Made by a program: the position numbers and the translations under genes. Below the pieces are notes generated by a model. That model was not told the DNA's origin, searched no databases, and saw nothing but the letters and a program-made list of their open reading frames with translations. Of a stretch of DNA of 64,000 nucleotides, positions 47,091 to 57,663 are shown piece by piece; the stretch's first letter is position 1; each line of letters begins with the position of its first letter. This DNA comes from Periplaneta americana (taxonomy: Eukaryota > Arthropoda > Insecta > Blattodea > Blattidae). The stretch covers positions 113,063,001 to 113,127,000 of the forward strand of contig NC_091117.1 of the NCBI RefSeq assembly GCF_040183065.1, read 5' to 3'.

Positions 47091-50000
47091 AATGGATTAG
47101 TGGTGCCATCAAACCCTAAAATCCGGAGCCCACCATCTAGCCCAGCTATGCCTCGAGCGACCTTATCACCGGGGTCTACCCTAACTTTCAGGCATCACAA
47201 GACTTTGCGGACGTATGCTAGGAGGGCGAAGATTGATTCTGCAGCTGCTGAAGGTAATTAGTACACTAGCAATGTTTTTATGTCATTCATGTTTAAAATT
47301 TCCGATTTCATTACTCTTTTCTTTATTTTCAGGTACGTGTAGTCTCATAGATTTACAAGCTGCAACTGAGCAGGCTGCAGGCTTGGCAGCTATGCCTCAA
47401 ACAATTCCTGCTCCTATGAGTACTCCAGCTTCAAAGATTACTGCTTCGACGGCATATGCCGGGATGAATAAAGATGCGTGCCAACAAGGTAATTATTCCA
47501 CTTAGTCAAGTTTATGGATTTCAAGGAATGCCTTAGTTTCTCATCAGCTGTTCTTACATTACATGTTTCAAAATACATAATTAATTATGTTTCTTTTTTT
47601 TTTGTAATTATTACAGGGAACAGTATGATTGGTGAACAGCTGAGGGCTATCAGCAACCATCGCTCCTATTCAATGTGGTTCCCACAGCTGAAGGTAAGCG
47701 ATACTGTCTTGTGAGCCTGGTAACATGCTAGTAATCATTTAAGTTAATTGCCCCCTGCCATATGTCTGCAGTTTTCATACTTCATTCTTTTACAGTAGCG
47801 AATAATAACAAATCCTCTTAACTACAGGGCAGGGTGTTTATCTTGTTATATATCGATCGTCCAGTTCAAAAGTGCGACAACTCAAAAATTGCCATTTTTT
47901 AGTTATTTATACTACTGAAAGCCCCTTTCGGAGCTCTTTCCGATTCAATATTGAGATAGGTCATATTTACAACCAAAAAGAATAAAAACGAAATAAACTG
48001 CTTTAGAAGTAATTATAACTATGGACTTTATTAATTCATTATTACTACATTTCGAAATCTATTAATAATGAACTGGAAAATCGTGATATACTCGTCCTGA
48101 ATACTGACTCATTTCTAATTGTCGTGGTTATGAACCACAAATCTGTCCCTTTTTAGGGGATTTATTTGAAACTTTCAACTGAAGATATCTCAAAACTTGT
48201 TTTTTTTTTTAGTTGTCGCACTTTTGAACCAGACGATCGATATTGCAACTGATATCCTGACAAGTCTCCCTGGCACGAAGTACACCATCATTCCCTCTTA
48301 CTGACTTCTCTTTAATATTCCAACACCTCTGCTGATTATCCCTTTCTGTTAGTGTCAGTTGTCCTCTATGGCCCAGCCTATTAGCAAAAAAAAATATTTT
48401 ATATTACATTACAACGAACAATTCAGATTAACACAATCAAATTTGTTGCAGCATTAAACTTTTGGATTGTTACTATTACTTAACATTTATATGAGTTATA
48501 ATTTGTACAGTTAAGAGCAGTTTGAAATGAATGGAGCACAAAGTCTGTTCAATTCTTGCTTCAATTTAATTTATCATTTATTTCCTTAGATACTGACATG
48601 AATACATCCATGATGGAACAGTTTCCTTCAGCTTCAGCTACACCTCCTTCCAAACTTGGTAAATACTGATCACATTTTGATGTATTGTCAATTTTGTAGT
48701 ATGTTATATAGCCTATCCATAGCTTGCATGCCTTTTGTTAGGCCTACATTAACTTAACAAGGCTAAAGGTGTTGTCACGTTTCATTTTTTATTTAAAATA
48801 GTTCCCAGCAATTAGATTAATCTGAAGTTAATTTCGTAATCTTTAGGTCCTGGTGTTGCAAAACGAAAACTTTTCTCCAGTCCTCACTTCTCATCTTCAC
48901 CCAGGAGCAACAAACTAAAAATGGCAGCTCTGAAAGCAAAGGTGAAGAGACTGGAGAAAAAATTGCAACAAGTCGAAGAAGACAGAATTTCGGATCAAGT
49001 TGGAAGGAGAAGGGAGCCAATGGCCACATCATCTCAACTGCCAACAATTGTTCAAAAGATATACGAGGCACAGGTGCAGATGAGAAAAATTCATAAACAT
49101 GGATATAGATGGAGTGACGTCATGAAAGATTTTTCTTTGTCATTATTTTATCACAGTCCTAAAGGATATAATTTTATGAAAAAACTTTTCCTATTGGCCA
49201 GTATCAAGACACTTCAAAGTTATCAGAACAAAATAGACATTGAGTCAGGTCTGATGCAGCGTGTTTTGACAACTCTTAAGTCACTTGCTGCAGGGCCTCT
49301 GTCTGACAGATCAGAGAATGTATGTTCACTGATCATTGATGAAATTGCCATACGTCAGCAGTTGCATTATGACTCTAAATCTGATATGATTAAGGGTTTT
49401 GCTGACGATGGAATAGCAAGATATCCCATGAAAATAGGTAACCATTGTTTGATGGCAATGGTTAAAGGGATTAAGAAGGGATGGAAACAGGTAATAGGTT
49501 ATTGGATATCTGATGGTCCTATATCTGCTACATCTCTCTTGAACATTGTCAATTTGTGTGTTTGTGAACTTCACAAAATCGGGTTCCATATTAAGGTTTT
49601 AATATGTGATCAAGGTACAAATAATCAAAGTTTGGCATCTAAATTGGGGGTTTCAGCAGTAAGACCGTATTTTGAAGTCAATGGGAATAAAATTCATTTC
49701 ATGTATGATCCACCACACCTTTTGAAGTCCATTAGGAACAACTTATTGCGATATGATTTGCATTACATGGAAAAGCCTGTATCTTGGTCACATATTAGAA
49801 CTATCTATGATATGCATGATGATGTGTTAAAACTTAAGTTAGTTCCTAAACTTACAAAGGACCATGTTTTCCCTAAAATGTTTTCTCGTATGAAGGTTAA
49901 GTTGGCAACACAGGTGTTTTCCTATTCTGTACATACTGCAATTCTTGCATATGTTGGAATGGGAAAGCTATCTATCAGTGCTCTGCATACTGCCGACTTC

Positions 50001-50883
50001 ATTGAGATGATGGACAAGCTGTTTGACACTTTCAATAGCACGAAACTGAAAACAGATAAATTTAAATATATATTTGCCATAACTCCTGACTCCGTTCACG
50101 TAGAATCTTTGAAAAAAAAAAAAAAAAGAAACTTTGAATGACATTCAGTATTTGGAATTCGTGGGTTGCAAGTGTCAGCCAGCTTGTCCTGAAGGTTGGA
50201 GAATTAGTATTCAGAGCTTGCTGAATTTGTTCGATGAGCTTAGTTCTGAGTACAACATTCCTAAATTAAGGACTCGATTTCTGAGTCAGGATGCATTGGA
50301 GAATACATTTGCTACCATAAGACAACAACACGGGTGCAATGTAAATCCATCTGTCCAACAACTTGAAAGTGGTCTTCGACACATACTCATTACATTTCCT
50401 TCCAAGTTATCACACAGAAGTAACTGCGAAAAAGATGTTGAGTATGTGTTGACGAAATTGAATAGTATTTCTGTTAGTGACAAGGCTGTTCAGGAGTCGT
50501 CATCTGTTACAGATGTAAACTGTATCAGTGATTGTACTCCTGATACTATAGTCGAAATGGATGTGGAGTGTGATACTGGACGTATCGAGGACGATAATAT
50601 TGTGTACTACATTGCAGGGTACATTTGCTCAACGTTCCTCAAAAAACATAAATGCAGTCACTGTAAAAATACTCTCACTCTGGGAGAAAGCCAGAGAGAA
50701 CTGAGTGAAAGCCATCAAATATTTGCTTACTTCAAGGCATTTGATGACGATTTTGGAAGTCTTTCATTGCCCAGAAACGAAGTTTCCACTCAGTTCCGAG
50801 AATGGGAGAATTCATTCTGCAGACATTTCAAAGCAAACTGTCATTGTAAAAATTTGAGGACAGTGATGAAAAAATATGAGTAA
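46177..50883 (+). CDS. P-element/THAP9-like transposase, multi-exon, one homopolymer frameshift
   Basis: Exon 1 (46177-46289) starts MDARKMQKIRGRCSAPGC and ends at AG|GTAAGC. Exon 2 (46925-47253) completes the C2CH THAP finger: C-x4-C, then CMDHF (C-x2-H), and the AVPT box (KQTAVPTV). Exon 3 is 47333-47488 and a short exon is 48590-48658. The last exon (48847-50883) has a coiled coil (LKAKVKRLEKKLQQVEE) and the RNase H-like core: D in LIIDEIAIRQQLHYDSKSD, D in LICDQGTNNQ, the DPPHLLKSIRNNLL block and E in SQDALENTFATIRQQHG. A Cys pair, KCSHCKNTLTL, follows near the end. All joins keep frame as 1-2-3-48590-48847. An A16 run (50112-50127) shifts the frame, consistent with one extra A. Expected length is about 900 residues, like THAP9. 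It catalyses excision and integration of its own element. Exact exon 3 and 48590 limits are inferred from splice signals. Confidence 0.85.
47617..47693 (+). other. Candidate cassette or poison exon of 77 bp
   Basis: It is bounded by a T-rich tract with TTACAG and by AAG|GTAAGC, and it is open in the frame carried from exon 3 (MIGEQLRAISNHRSYSMWFP). Its length is not a multiple of three. Including it would bring TGA into frame four codons into the 48590 exon; skipping it keeps the frame. It could be a regulatory exon or a false one. Confidence 0.45.
47853..48240. mobile_element. 388-bp MITE in an intron of the P-type gene
   Basis: TCGATCGTCCAGTTCAAAAG (47853) and CTTTTGAACCAGACGATCGA (ending 48240) are inverted, followed inward by GTGCGACAACT on both sides. 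TA flanks at 47851-47852 and 48241-48242. It sits in the intron before the 48590 exon. Confidence 0.92.
50112..50127 (+). other. A16 homopolymer frameshift in transposase
   Basis: Sixteen A residues in the catalytic exon. The upstream frame ends 14 nt later (TGA at 50139-50141). The downstream frame (LNDIQYLEFVGCK) is offset by one. It may be a true mutation, a sequencing error, or a slippage site. Confidence 0.85.
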
Positions 50884-51090
50884 AATGCCAGTAATTTATC
50901 TCTTTGTAGTCAGGACCAATTCAATAATTTGTTTAATATGTATATAGTATCTAGGATTAATTGGTCGACTCGGTTTATCAACCAGTCACATTGTTTTGGT
51001 CCTGACTTCAAGAGAAAACTAAGGATATTAAATAATTTTTGAGTCTCTTCTGAGAAGAAAGTAGGTACAGTGTTGATAGCATCACATGTA

Positions 51091-51521
51091 CACTGGTGTT
51101 CAAAGATATCCGGCCTATGATTATATTATGACCATGTAAGCAAACTCTCCAATCATCACGGAATAAGTCAGAACCAAAGACATTAAAAATTGACAAAAAT
51201 TGGAAGAATTCCACTAGTTCTCAATAAGTGGTACCATTATTTGAGCAGTTAAAAACGTGTCAGGAAAAATTACTATGTAGATTGAGCATAAATTATTCTC
51301 GTAATTGACAATATCAGTGGTTTCCCGCTAAATTCAGTGTTGCTTCGCAATAAGCAGAGTGGGATGAAAAATTGAATTCTATAATGCGGGTATATTTATG
51401 TATGATTGGCAACACTGACTATTATCACCACCATGTATTCATACAAGTAATAACTAAATAAGCCATACTTACGCCAAAAAAAAATATCGATTAGTAGGGC
51501 CAGATATTTTGAACGTCAGTG
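51091..51521. mobile_element. 431-bp MITE, TA-flanked
   Basis: CACTGGTGTTCAAAGATATC (51091) and GATATTTTGAACGTCAGTG (ending 51521) are inverted with few mismatches. TA lies at 51089-51090 and 51522-51523. Confidence 0.88.
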
Positions 51522-51523
51522 TA

Positions 51524-51906
51524 CAGTAGTGGCAAGAAAACCCGGACCGACAGAATAATCAAAGTCCCCAAAATTAGCCACTGCACATGCCACACCTGCA
51601 TTCACAAGATAGCGATTAATCTATTAAAATTGTTGTAGTCTCGACTGCTGACTTAGCCCATTTTGAAAGCCATTAGAAAATAAGCTGGTAAAATTCATGT
51701 TCTGGGAATAATAAGTTAATTTAGTATAATATCGCTGCAATCAAAAAGTATTGGGAATAAATTTGAATAAGGAACAAAAAAAGGTTCCTTTCCAGGCAGG
51801 ATTCGAACCACGAAAGTCTTAGTTACCAGTCTATTGTGTTCTGGAGTGAACAAGGCTCTGAAATCAGCTACAAGGGTCGGTCCGTTTTTTCTTTTTGCCA
51901 CTGCTG
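51524..51906. mobile_element. 383-bp MITE abutting the previous one
   Basis: CAGTAGTGGCAAGAAAA (51524) and TTTTTGCCACTGCTG (ending 51906) are inverted, with (G)GTCGGTCCG/CGGACCGAC further in. TA lies at 51522-51523 and 51907-51908. The left TA is shared with the neighbouring MITE. Tc1-like ends. Confidence 0.85.
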
Positions 51907-52469
51907 TACATCATTGTGCATCTATCGTCTTGGATTGCAGCTACCTAGAGTAGTGACCCACCCATCTCTCATCTGCATACTGTGAACTCGACAGTGTCTT
52001 TAAAGTGGTGTAAATAGCTCATATTGTGTGTAACAAAAAGGTATATCATATTGGTGGAAAGTTCATAGCTTTTTTTATTATTTTTTTAAATATTTATTTA
52101 TTTATTTATTTTTGCCCCAGAAAAATATGTTTTTAGCAAATGTTAAATATATTGTGTAATTGTAGGGAGCAAAGTTACAGTATGTGGTACATGTGTGTGT
52201 ATGTAAGAGAGATATTTGACTTTGGAAGTTGGGGGTTAACATACCTTCAGTTCACCTAGTAAACTCTTTTGCCCAACATAATGCAAGTAAGTGATGCAGC
52301 TCATGTATTTCACTCTGACCCTCAGTACATACAACATTTTGGTATACACTACCTTTATGTGTATGCCAAACAACAATGTCTAAGAACCTTAGTTGTGATC
52401 CTAGAAAAGTGTTCTAAAATGTGTTGCAAAATAGTAGATAAGTAATATGACAGTTTCAATTATCAAACA

Positions 52470-52640
52470 TTTTTTTGTAGTATCTGAAATCTGATTAATG
52501 AAATATGTATTTAGTCAGTGATGTATGCAACGGAGGGGGGAAAGGAATTGGCCACTCTTACTCATTACCTCCTGCTCTGATTGCCCCATGAGTGTCACTT
52601 GTAGGGTCCAAACCTGTTTTTCGACAGTTGACTAAACAAT
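52470..52640 (+). repeat. Dispersed repeat, copy 2 (see 7060-7275)
   Basis: GTGATGTATGCAACGGAGGG, TTGGCCACTC and GACAGTTGACTAAACAA match the first copy in order. Confidence 0.75.
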
Positions 52641-53409
52641 AGTTGATGGGTCCAGGCAGACAAGGGGACAAACCATAAATTTCGATACGTAGGATATCTC
52701 ATTGGAATGTGAAGAAATATGTTCTGACTAAACTATATGACAACACATTATTCAAATGGTATCATTTACATCTGTAAACGAGCACAGATGGCAGAGCATT
52801 CCAAAATATAAATATATAGATGTGGCTTTTTCTCTTATCCGACTGGGCCCTACAATTTCAATTATTCAATTTGTTGTATAGACTTTACCAAAGTACTGCA
52901 CACTAAATATGTAAGTGTATCTGTGTGTATAGGATTACCAGATGTTCTGGATTTCGCTTGACATGTCCTGCGTCCTGCCAGGGTTCGTAAAAATCAGAAA
53001 TTTTCCTGCTTTTCTTTCTTGCCAATTCCCAATGGACAAAAGAGAGTAACTATTGAGTTGGGGTCCATTAGAGGAATTATGTTTATAAAATCCTTGCTCA
53101 AACAAGTCGAGTCACCAGAGAAGTATTAACAATCAGAAAATTAAATAAGGTGAAAGCTAATTTAGAATCCGTATACTTCAATTCTATTCATGATAATAGT
53201 TTTGTATCAGTTTTATTGTACAAAGACAAACAAATTACCTTATTATATCACAGAATGTAAAAAGACGTCACGTCAAGTATCAAGTTAGTCTATTATGCCC
53301 TGCCTTTATATGGAAAATTCTTTTTCATTTAAAATGACCTGCTTTTAAATTGTTACAATCTGGTAATCCTAGTGCACATGTAGTGTATGTTAAACAGTGA
53401 TATGATGGA
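52641..53409. other. No gene recognised
   Basis: AT-rich filler inside the P-type element. Confidence 0.5.
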
Positions 53410-54003
53410 CCTTGTCAAAATTGTGTTGCTATCTTCTCTTTAAGGCCTATTCATAATCCTCCTCCTTTGGTTCTTCTAAATGAACAAGTTACATGGCTCT
53501 CTAATCAAGAAGCTGTCAAATATTTGGGAATATTATTAGACACGAAACTTACATGGAATGCCCATATAACTCGCATTGTTACACTAACCTCTTCTAGAAT
53601 TCGAAAATTATACCCTTTGATTAATAGACGTTCACAAATTGGATTGGACTATCCAATGCTACTCTACACCTCGCTTGTACGACCTCTTTTAACTTATGCA
53701 GCGCCAGTGTGGGAGACTGCAAATAAGACACACATGCATAACCTACAAGTTCTCCAGAACAAGTTCCTGCGTACTGCAACAAATGCCCCCTGGTTTGTAA
53801 GAAATCAACAACTGCATCAAGAATTGGGAATTCTTCCACTAGAACAGTACATCCATTCTATGTCAAAATCTTTCTTCAACAAACTTCCTGGTGTTCCTGG
53901 AGCTGTGACATATAACATTGGAGCAAGAACTTGTCAGCCATCTCGACTTAAAAGGAAACTCCCTCAAGACATCCTTCTTAGTGATACTGACGACTCTTCA
54001 TAA
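53410..54003 (+). pseudogene. Jockey-clade LINE, C-terminal part of RT polyprotein
   Basis: An uninterrupted frame (AIFSLRPIHNPPP through to the TAA at 54001-54003) covers the region after the RT catalytic core. It includes EAVKYLGILLDTKLTWNAHI, LLYTSLVRPLLTYAAPVWET, NLQVLQNKFLRTATNAPWFV and NQQLHQELGILPLEQYI. This sequence order is typical of Jockey elements. It is 5'-truncated and nested in the 3' half of the P-type element. No target duplication was located. The long open frame suggests it is fairly young. Confidence 0.85.
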
Positions 54004-54538
54004 TTTAACACAGAAAATCATCATATTTTTACTCACATCATTCACAAAAATGTTTAATTAATTAATTTAAATTAATTAGAGGAGCCTTTAGAGCCAACCT
54101 CAGCATGATATTCTGCATGTGATATTCCATCATTTAACAGTGGTCTGTATAGCAAGTTTGCTGATCGACCAATATTAAACATAAAAAAAAATATGTCGTT
54201 GAATGTATTGTAAAATATTATACAGTAATATAGTAATTTCAAGTATGTAACTAGTTTTTGCAGACTTAAAGTGCACTATACACTATTACCTAAAGAATAA
54301 AATCCCAATTATCTAAGCTTGCTCTCTTTTATTTTCTGTCCCTGTTTGGCTGTATTTTAATTAGTTACATTATAAGGCAGTGTAAAATAGACCGTCTCTT
54401 CCAACTATTGGCTCCAATAACAATTTTCAGTGAAAGATGATGTGAGGAATAAAAATTTTAAAATTTTATTTTAAATTGAGGGGTGTATGGCGGTGGGGGG
54501 GAGGAGGAGGAGGAATATTTACTGCATATAGTTCAACT
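54004..54538. other. No gene; probable LINE 3' region and filler
   Basis: AT-rich, with a G-rich patch (GGTGGGGGGGAGGAGGAGGA) near 54494. Confidence 0.5.
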
Positions 54539-54670
54539 TTTCGCCGCCAGGTGCGCTGCTAGATGCACGGAGTAATTAGTTATTACTTTTGCTACTTGGG
54601 TGCGCTGCTGGACGCACGGAGTAGTTACTCTTTTCGCCACTTGGTGCGCCGCTAGCTGTAATAACGCCTC
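54538..54670. repeat. Three subterminal direct repeats of the P-type element
   Basis: GTGCGC(T/C)GCT(A/G)G cores are at 54551, 54600 and 54644, each preceded by a CGCC/GCTACTTGG-like segment. The first two are followed by GCACGGAGTA. They lie about 100-200 bp inside the right end, where transposase-binding sites are expected. Confidence 0.8.
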
Positions 54671-54742
54671 ACCATATATAGATGGCAGCACGATCAATTT
54701 CTACAACAGCGCCTCTAGTATGTGTTACGGGAAACTCAGTAA

Positions 54743-54996
54743 GTTTCGCATCCTATTATATGAGTAGTTTAATATCAAAGACGGACATCTCCATCTAGAG
54801 GCAATTTTTTGTTTCACAGTGTTCTTTGTAATATTTAACACAATTTATTTTATAAGTGTAGTGTTAGAATTTGCATATGGTTTCACTATAACTGGAAAGA
54901 GAATGAAAAATTGTATAAAAATCCACAGCTATCTCAATTTCTATCTAAGGTCAGATTTTCGCCTTTGATATTAAGCTACTCATATATTTATCCATG
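54743..54996 (-). repeat. Right terminal inverted repeat, split by a MITE
   Basis: GTTTCGCATCCTATTATA (54743-54760) and TATTTATCCATG (54985-54996) together are the exact complement of the left end. Confidence 0.93.
54761..54982. mobile_element. 222-bp MITE inside the P-type right end
   Basis: TGAGTAGTTTAATATCAAAG (54761) and CTTTGATATTAAGCTACTCA (ending 54982) are inverted with one mismatch. TA duplications lie at 54759-54760 and 54983-54984. Confidence 0.95.
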
Positions 54997-55194
54997 ATAA
55001 ATAGCTGGCAGCCCACCCGTTTAAAGCAACGAGCACAGAATGCATAGAGTAGATATAAACAGCTTGGAGGTGAAGCCGCTTTTGTGGACAGTCGCCATTA
55101 TGATGCTACCAAAACAATGGGCTCCCGGTTAGCACATGGGCAGTTGATTGTGATGTTGCATCGTTGTTTTAATTAATAAATTAACTAATTTCAA

Positions 55195-55264
55195 TATGCC
55201 TACATGTTCTGCGTATGGCTGCACAAACAGGTTTTCAAAAAAAATTCCTGGAATAACTTTTCAC
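55195..55264 (+). CDS. Isolated THAP first exon
   Basis: ATG 55195 opens MPTCSAYGCTNRF, then KKIPGITFH. This has the MP-x-C-x4-C-x-N-R start and the I(T/S)FH segment of THAP domains. The open frame meets CACG|GTTAAATATG, a plausible splice donor at about 55265, before a stop. No second exon with the C-x2-H half was found in the element, so this is probably the surviving first exon of an internally deleted transposase gene. Its sequence is clearly different from the THAP exon at 46177, so the two elements are separate lineages. Confidence 0.7.
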
Positions 55265-55349
55265 GGTTAAATATGCATGTGTGAAATGTACTTATTACTG
55301 GTAGCCTAGATACGGTAATGAATGAGTTAGCCTAGGTTAGTCGGTTAGA

Positions 55350-55850
55350 TTCGTATTGTTCACGTATTTGTTTGATTAAGAGAAAGGATTAGTGTATTGA
55401 TATTATTGTAATTAATTTTTATAATCACTAAATCAGACACGCTTTGTAAACTTAGCATTTACGAGCGAAGCTAACCTAACAACGCAAGTTGGAAGTTTGT
55501 GTCGCGTGCTATAGAAAATGGGTGTAACGAGGTTTCTCTTCAACCGAATGCACGTATTCGTTTGATGAAAAAGAAAGAGTGTATTAATATTATTGTAATT
55601 AATTTTTATAATCACGAAATCAGACATGCTTTGCAGACTTAGCATTTACGAGCGAAGCTAACCTAACAACCCATGTTGGAAGTTTGTGTCGAGTGCTATA
55701 GAAAACGGGTGTACCGAAGTTTCTCTTAAACCGAATGCACGTATTCGTTTGATGAAGAAAAAGAAATAGTGTATTAATATTATTGTAATTAATTTTTATA
55801 ATCACGAAATCAGACTTATGCTTTACAGACTTAGTAGCTTCATTAACTCG
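55350..55850. repeat. 188-bp tandem repeat, about 2.6 copies
   Basis: GTGTATT(G/A)ATATTATTGTA starts are at 55392, 55579 and 55769. Each unit contains GAGCGAAGCTAACCTAACAA. Confidence 0.92.
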
Positions 55851-56520
55851 GTCGTGAACTGACTTGACCCACTTGGTAATAAAACTTCACTTTTGTTCGC
55901 CGTTATAATCTAATTATATACTATAAACGAAGAGCCTATCAAATATTATATGGTTAAGAGCATTCCATTTTTTCTCCAAACAAAATCGGGACATCTATAC
56001 AAAATACTGGCAAAAGGAAGAGAATGATAATTTGCGTTAAGAAGCAAGTTTCATTATTAAATCGAAGCAAATGGATCAACCTATAAAAGTAATTATTATA
56101 GGGTAGCATTTTTATTGGACTAGTAGCAAAATAGGGTCAAAATGTTATTTTCCTTTTTTATCATTATTGTTTGTTTAACCTTCCAGATTATCTATTAAAT
56201 ACCATACTGCAATTTGCAGAGCTGCCAATTTAAATAACCTGTATATATGTGATTTATCGATGACAGTTTCGTAATTTTTGCTAAAAATACGTGCATAGCG
56301 ATTCTGTATTACGAAACAAACAAGAAAGTGTGAGTCCTACAAGAAATTAGGAACATATAGAATTCTTATTATAATAAGATCTTCTATAACGTAATAGCTA
56401 TTTTGCAATGTTTTGGTAGCAAGAAGATGACGTCAGGTCCATCAAACCGGCTTCACTCCGTCCAATGGTATTAAGATGCTAGTGTCTACTCTATTGTATT
56501 CTGTGCTCGTTGGTTTAAAG

Positions 56521-57510
56521 TAATGTAGGCACCAGATGCTCATGGCTTCTCATGTGTTGGCTACACTGAATAACAACAACAACAACTAGCCAATGAGAGC
56601 CAAGATTACTGATGGCGCGTATTATACGTTTTCAACATGTCAGCTGTTTACAGAGAATTGATGCTATAATCAAATCAACGCGAATAAAGAAGAAATGCAT
56701 CTACTAGTTTCACAAATAAATAAATAATGTATACCCATGTGAAGTGTTGTGTATCATTTAATCACCTGTTTTCTTGAATTTATTGGAAAGTATTCTCGAT
56801 TCCACTTTTCTCTCATAGACAAGATCGTGCAATAACTTGTGTCTTGTGTTAATGTGCATTATCTGGAGGCATATGTGGATCTATTTTAATATAACAATTA
56901 ATTTCCTTTAGCTTATTCCGTTCCCTCCGAAAATCATGATCTCCATTACTTTCCAGCTTTTTAATGTGTTCGGTAACCCTCTAAATTAGGCCTACCTGAT
57001 GTACCCAGGATCTTGATAATTCTAAGGGAAATAGCTTTTATTTTTAATGTTGTAGTATGTGATTTAATCTAGTTATGTAATATTCACAGGCCCTAGTTTA
57101 TAATTGGCTAGAATGCGCAAATACCCAGAGCAAGGCAGCAAGAAAAAGTTTTTTAAGGTAGGATGTTGAAATAATTGTTAAATACATGGTCAAAAATGAA
57201 TATTTATAAATAATGTAATAAAAACAGCTTTTTGTTTGGTGAATTGGCAAAATTATTGTTTCACATTTTTGTTTGGTAATAGAAGGGATAAAGTTAAAGA
57301 AAGAGGTTAGGGTGCCAACATTTGCTCTGTTCAGTTTTCCAGTGACCTAAACCCGGGGCCTAAATATTCATAATAGGCGTCATCCTCTTTTATTATTTTT
57401 ATTTCAGTAAATGTTGGTTGTACTGTATGATTGCTTCATCGTCCATTATGAATTTTGATCAGATTATCATAAGCTGATTAACGTACACTGTAAGGTCCTG
57501 TGTTCAGACA
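56521..57510. other. No gene recognised
   Basis: AT-rich, with short open frames only. Confidence 0.5.
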
Positions 57511-57663
57511 ATGGAGAATTCAGGAAAAAAAAAAGTAAGAATTTTAGAATATGAAACTCACAGAACTTCATATAAAAATAAGGAGTTTGATCTTGAGATG
57601 AAAAGAAGAATTCTTGAACTTGATGTTAGGAATAGGGAATTGGACCTTAAAACAAACAGCTAA
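57511..57663 (+). pseudogene. Coiled-coil C-terminus, probably a Harbinger accessory protein
   Basis: MENSGKKK, then a shift at an A10 run, then EYETHRTSYKNKEFDLEMKR and LDVRNRELDLKTN before TAA. This charged heptad-like end resembles the C-terminus of Myb/SANT or MADF accessory proteins of PIF/Harbinger elements. Harbinger transposase remains lie 1.4 kb away on the opposite strand, the usual convergent layout. The N-terminal DNA-binding region is absent. Confidence 0.45.

Larger units (their letters stand above)
45982..54996 (+). mobile_element. P-superfamily DNA transposon, near complete, 9 kb
   Basis: The 30-bp left end CATGGATAAATATATAATAG... (45982-46011) is the exact reverse complement of the right end once a 222-bp MITE and its TA duplication are removed (54743-54760 plus 54985-54996). 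ATAAATA is duplicated at 45975-45981 and 54997-55003. It encodes a THAP-domain P-type transposase (46177-50883). The 3' half is swollen by a SINE-like repeat, two back-to-back MITEs, a Jockey LINE fragment and AT-rich filler. Drosophila P ends also begin CATG but carry 8-bp duplications; the 7-bp length here is noteworthy. Confidence 0.93.
55027..56512 (+). mobile_element. 1.5-kb non-autonomous THAP-bearing (P-like) element
   Basis: Ends CAACGAGCACAGAATGCATA (55027) and TTGTATTCTGTGCTCGTTG (ending 56512). GTTTAAAG is duplicated at 55019-55026 and 56513-56520. It holds one THAP exon (55195-55264) but no catalytic region, and a 188-bp tandem array (55350-55850). A solo end is at 17412-17580. 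Confidence 0.92.

Noticed and set aside
51788..51815. B-box-like GGATTCGAACCACG
   Set aside because: It lies inside a TA-flanked MITE and no matching A-box at the right spacing was seen.
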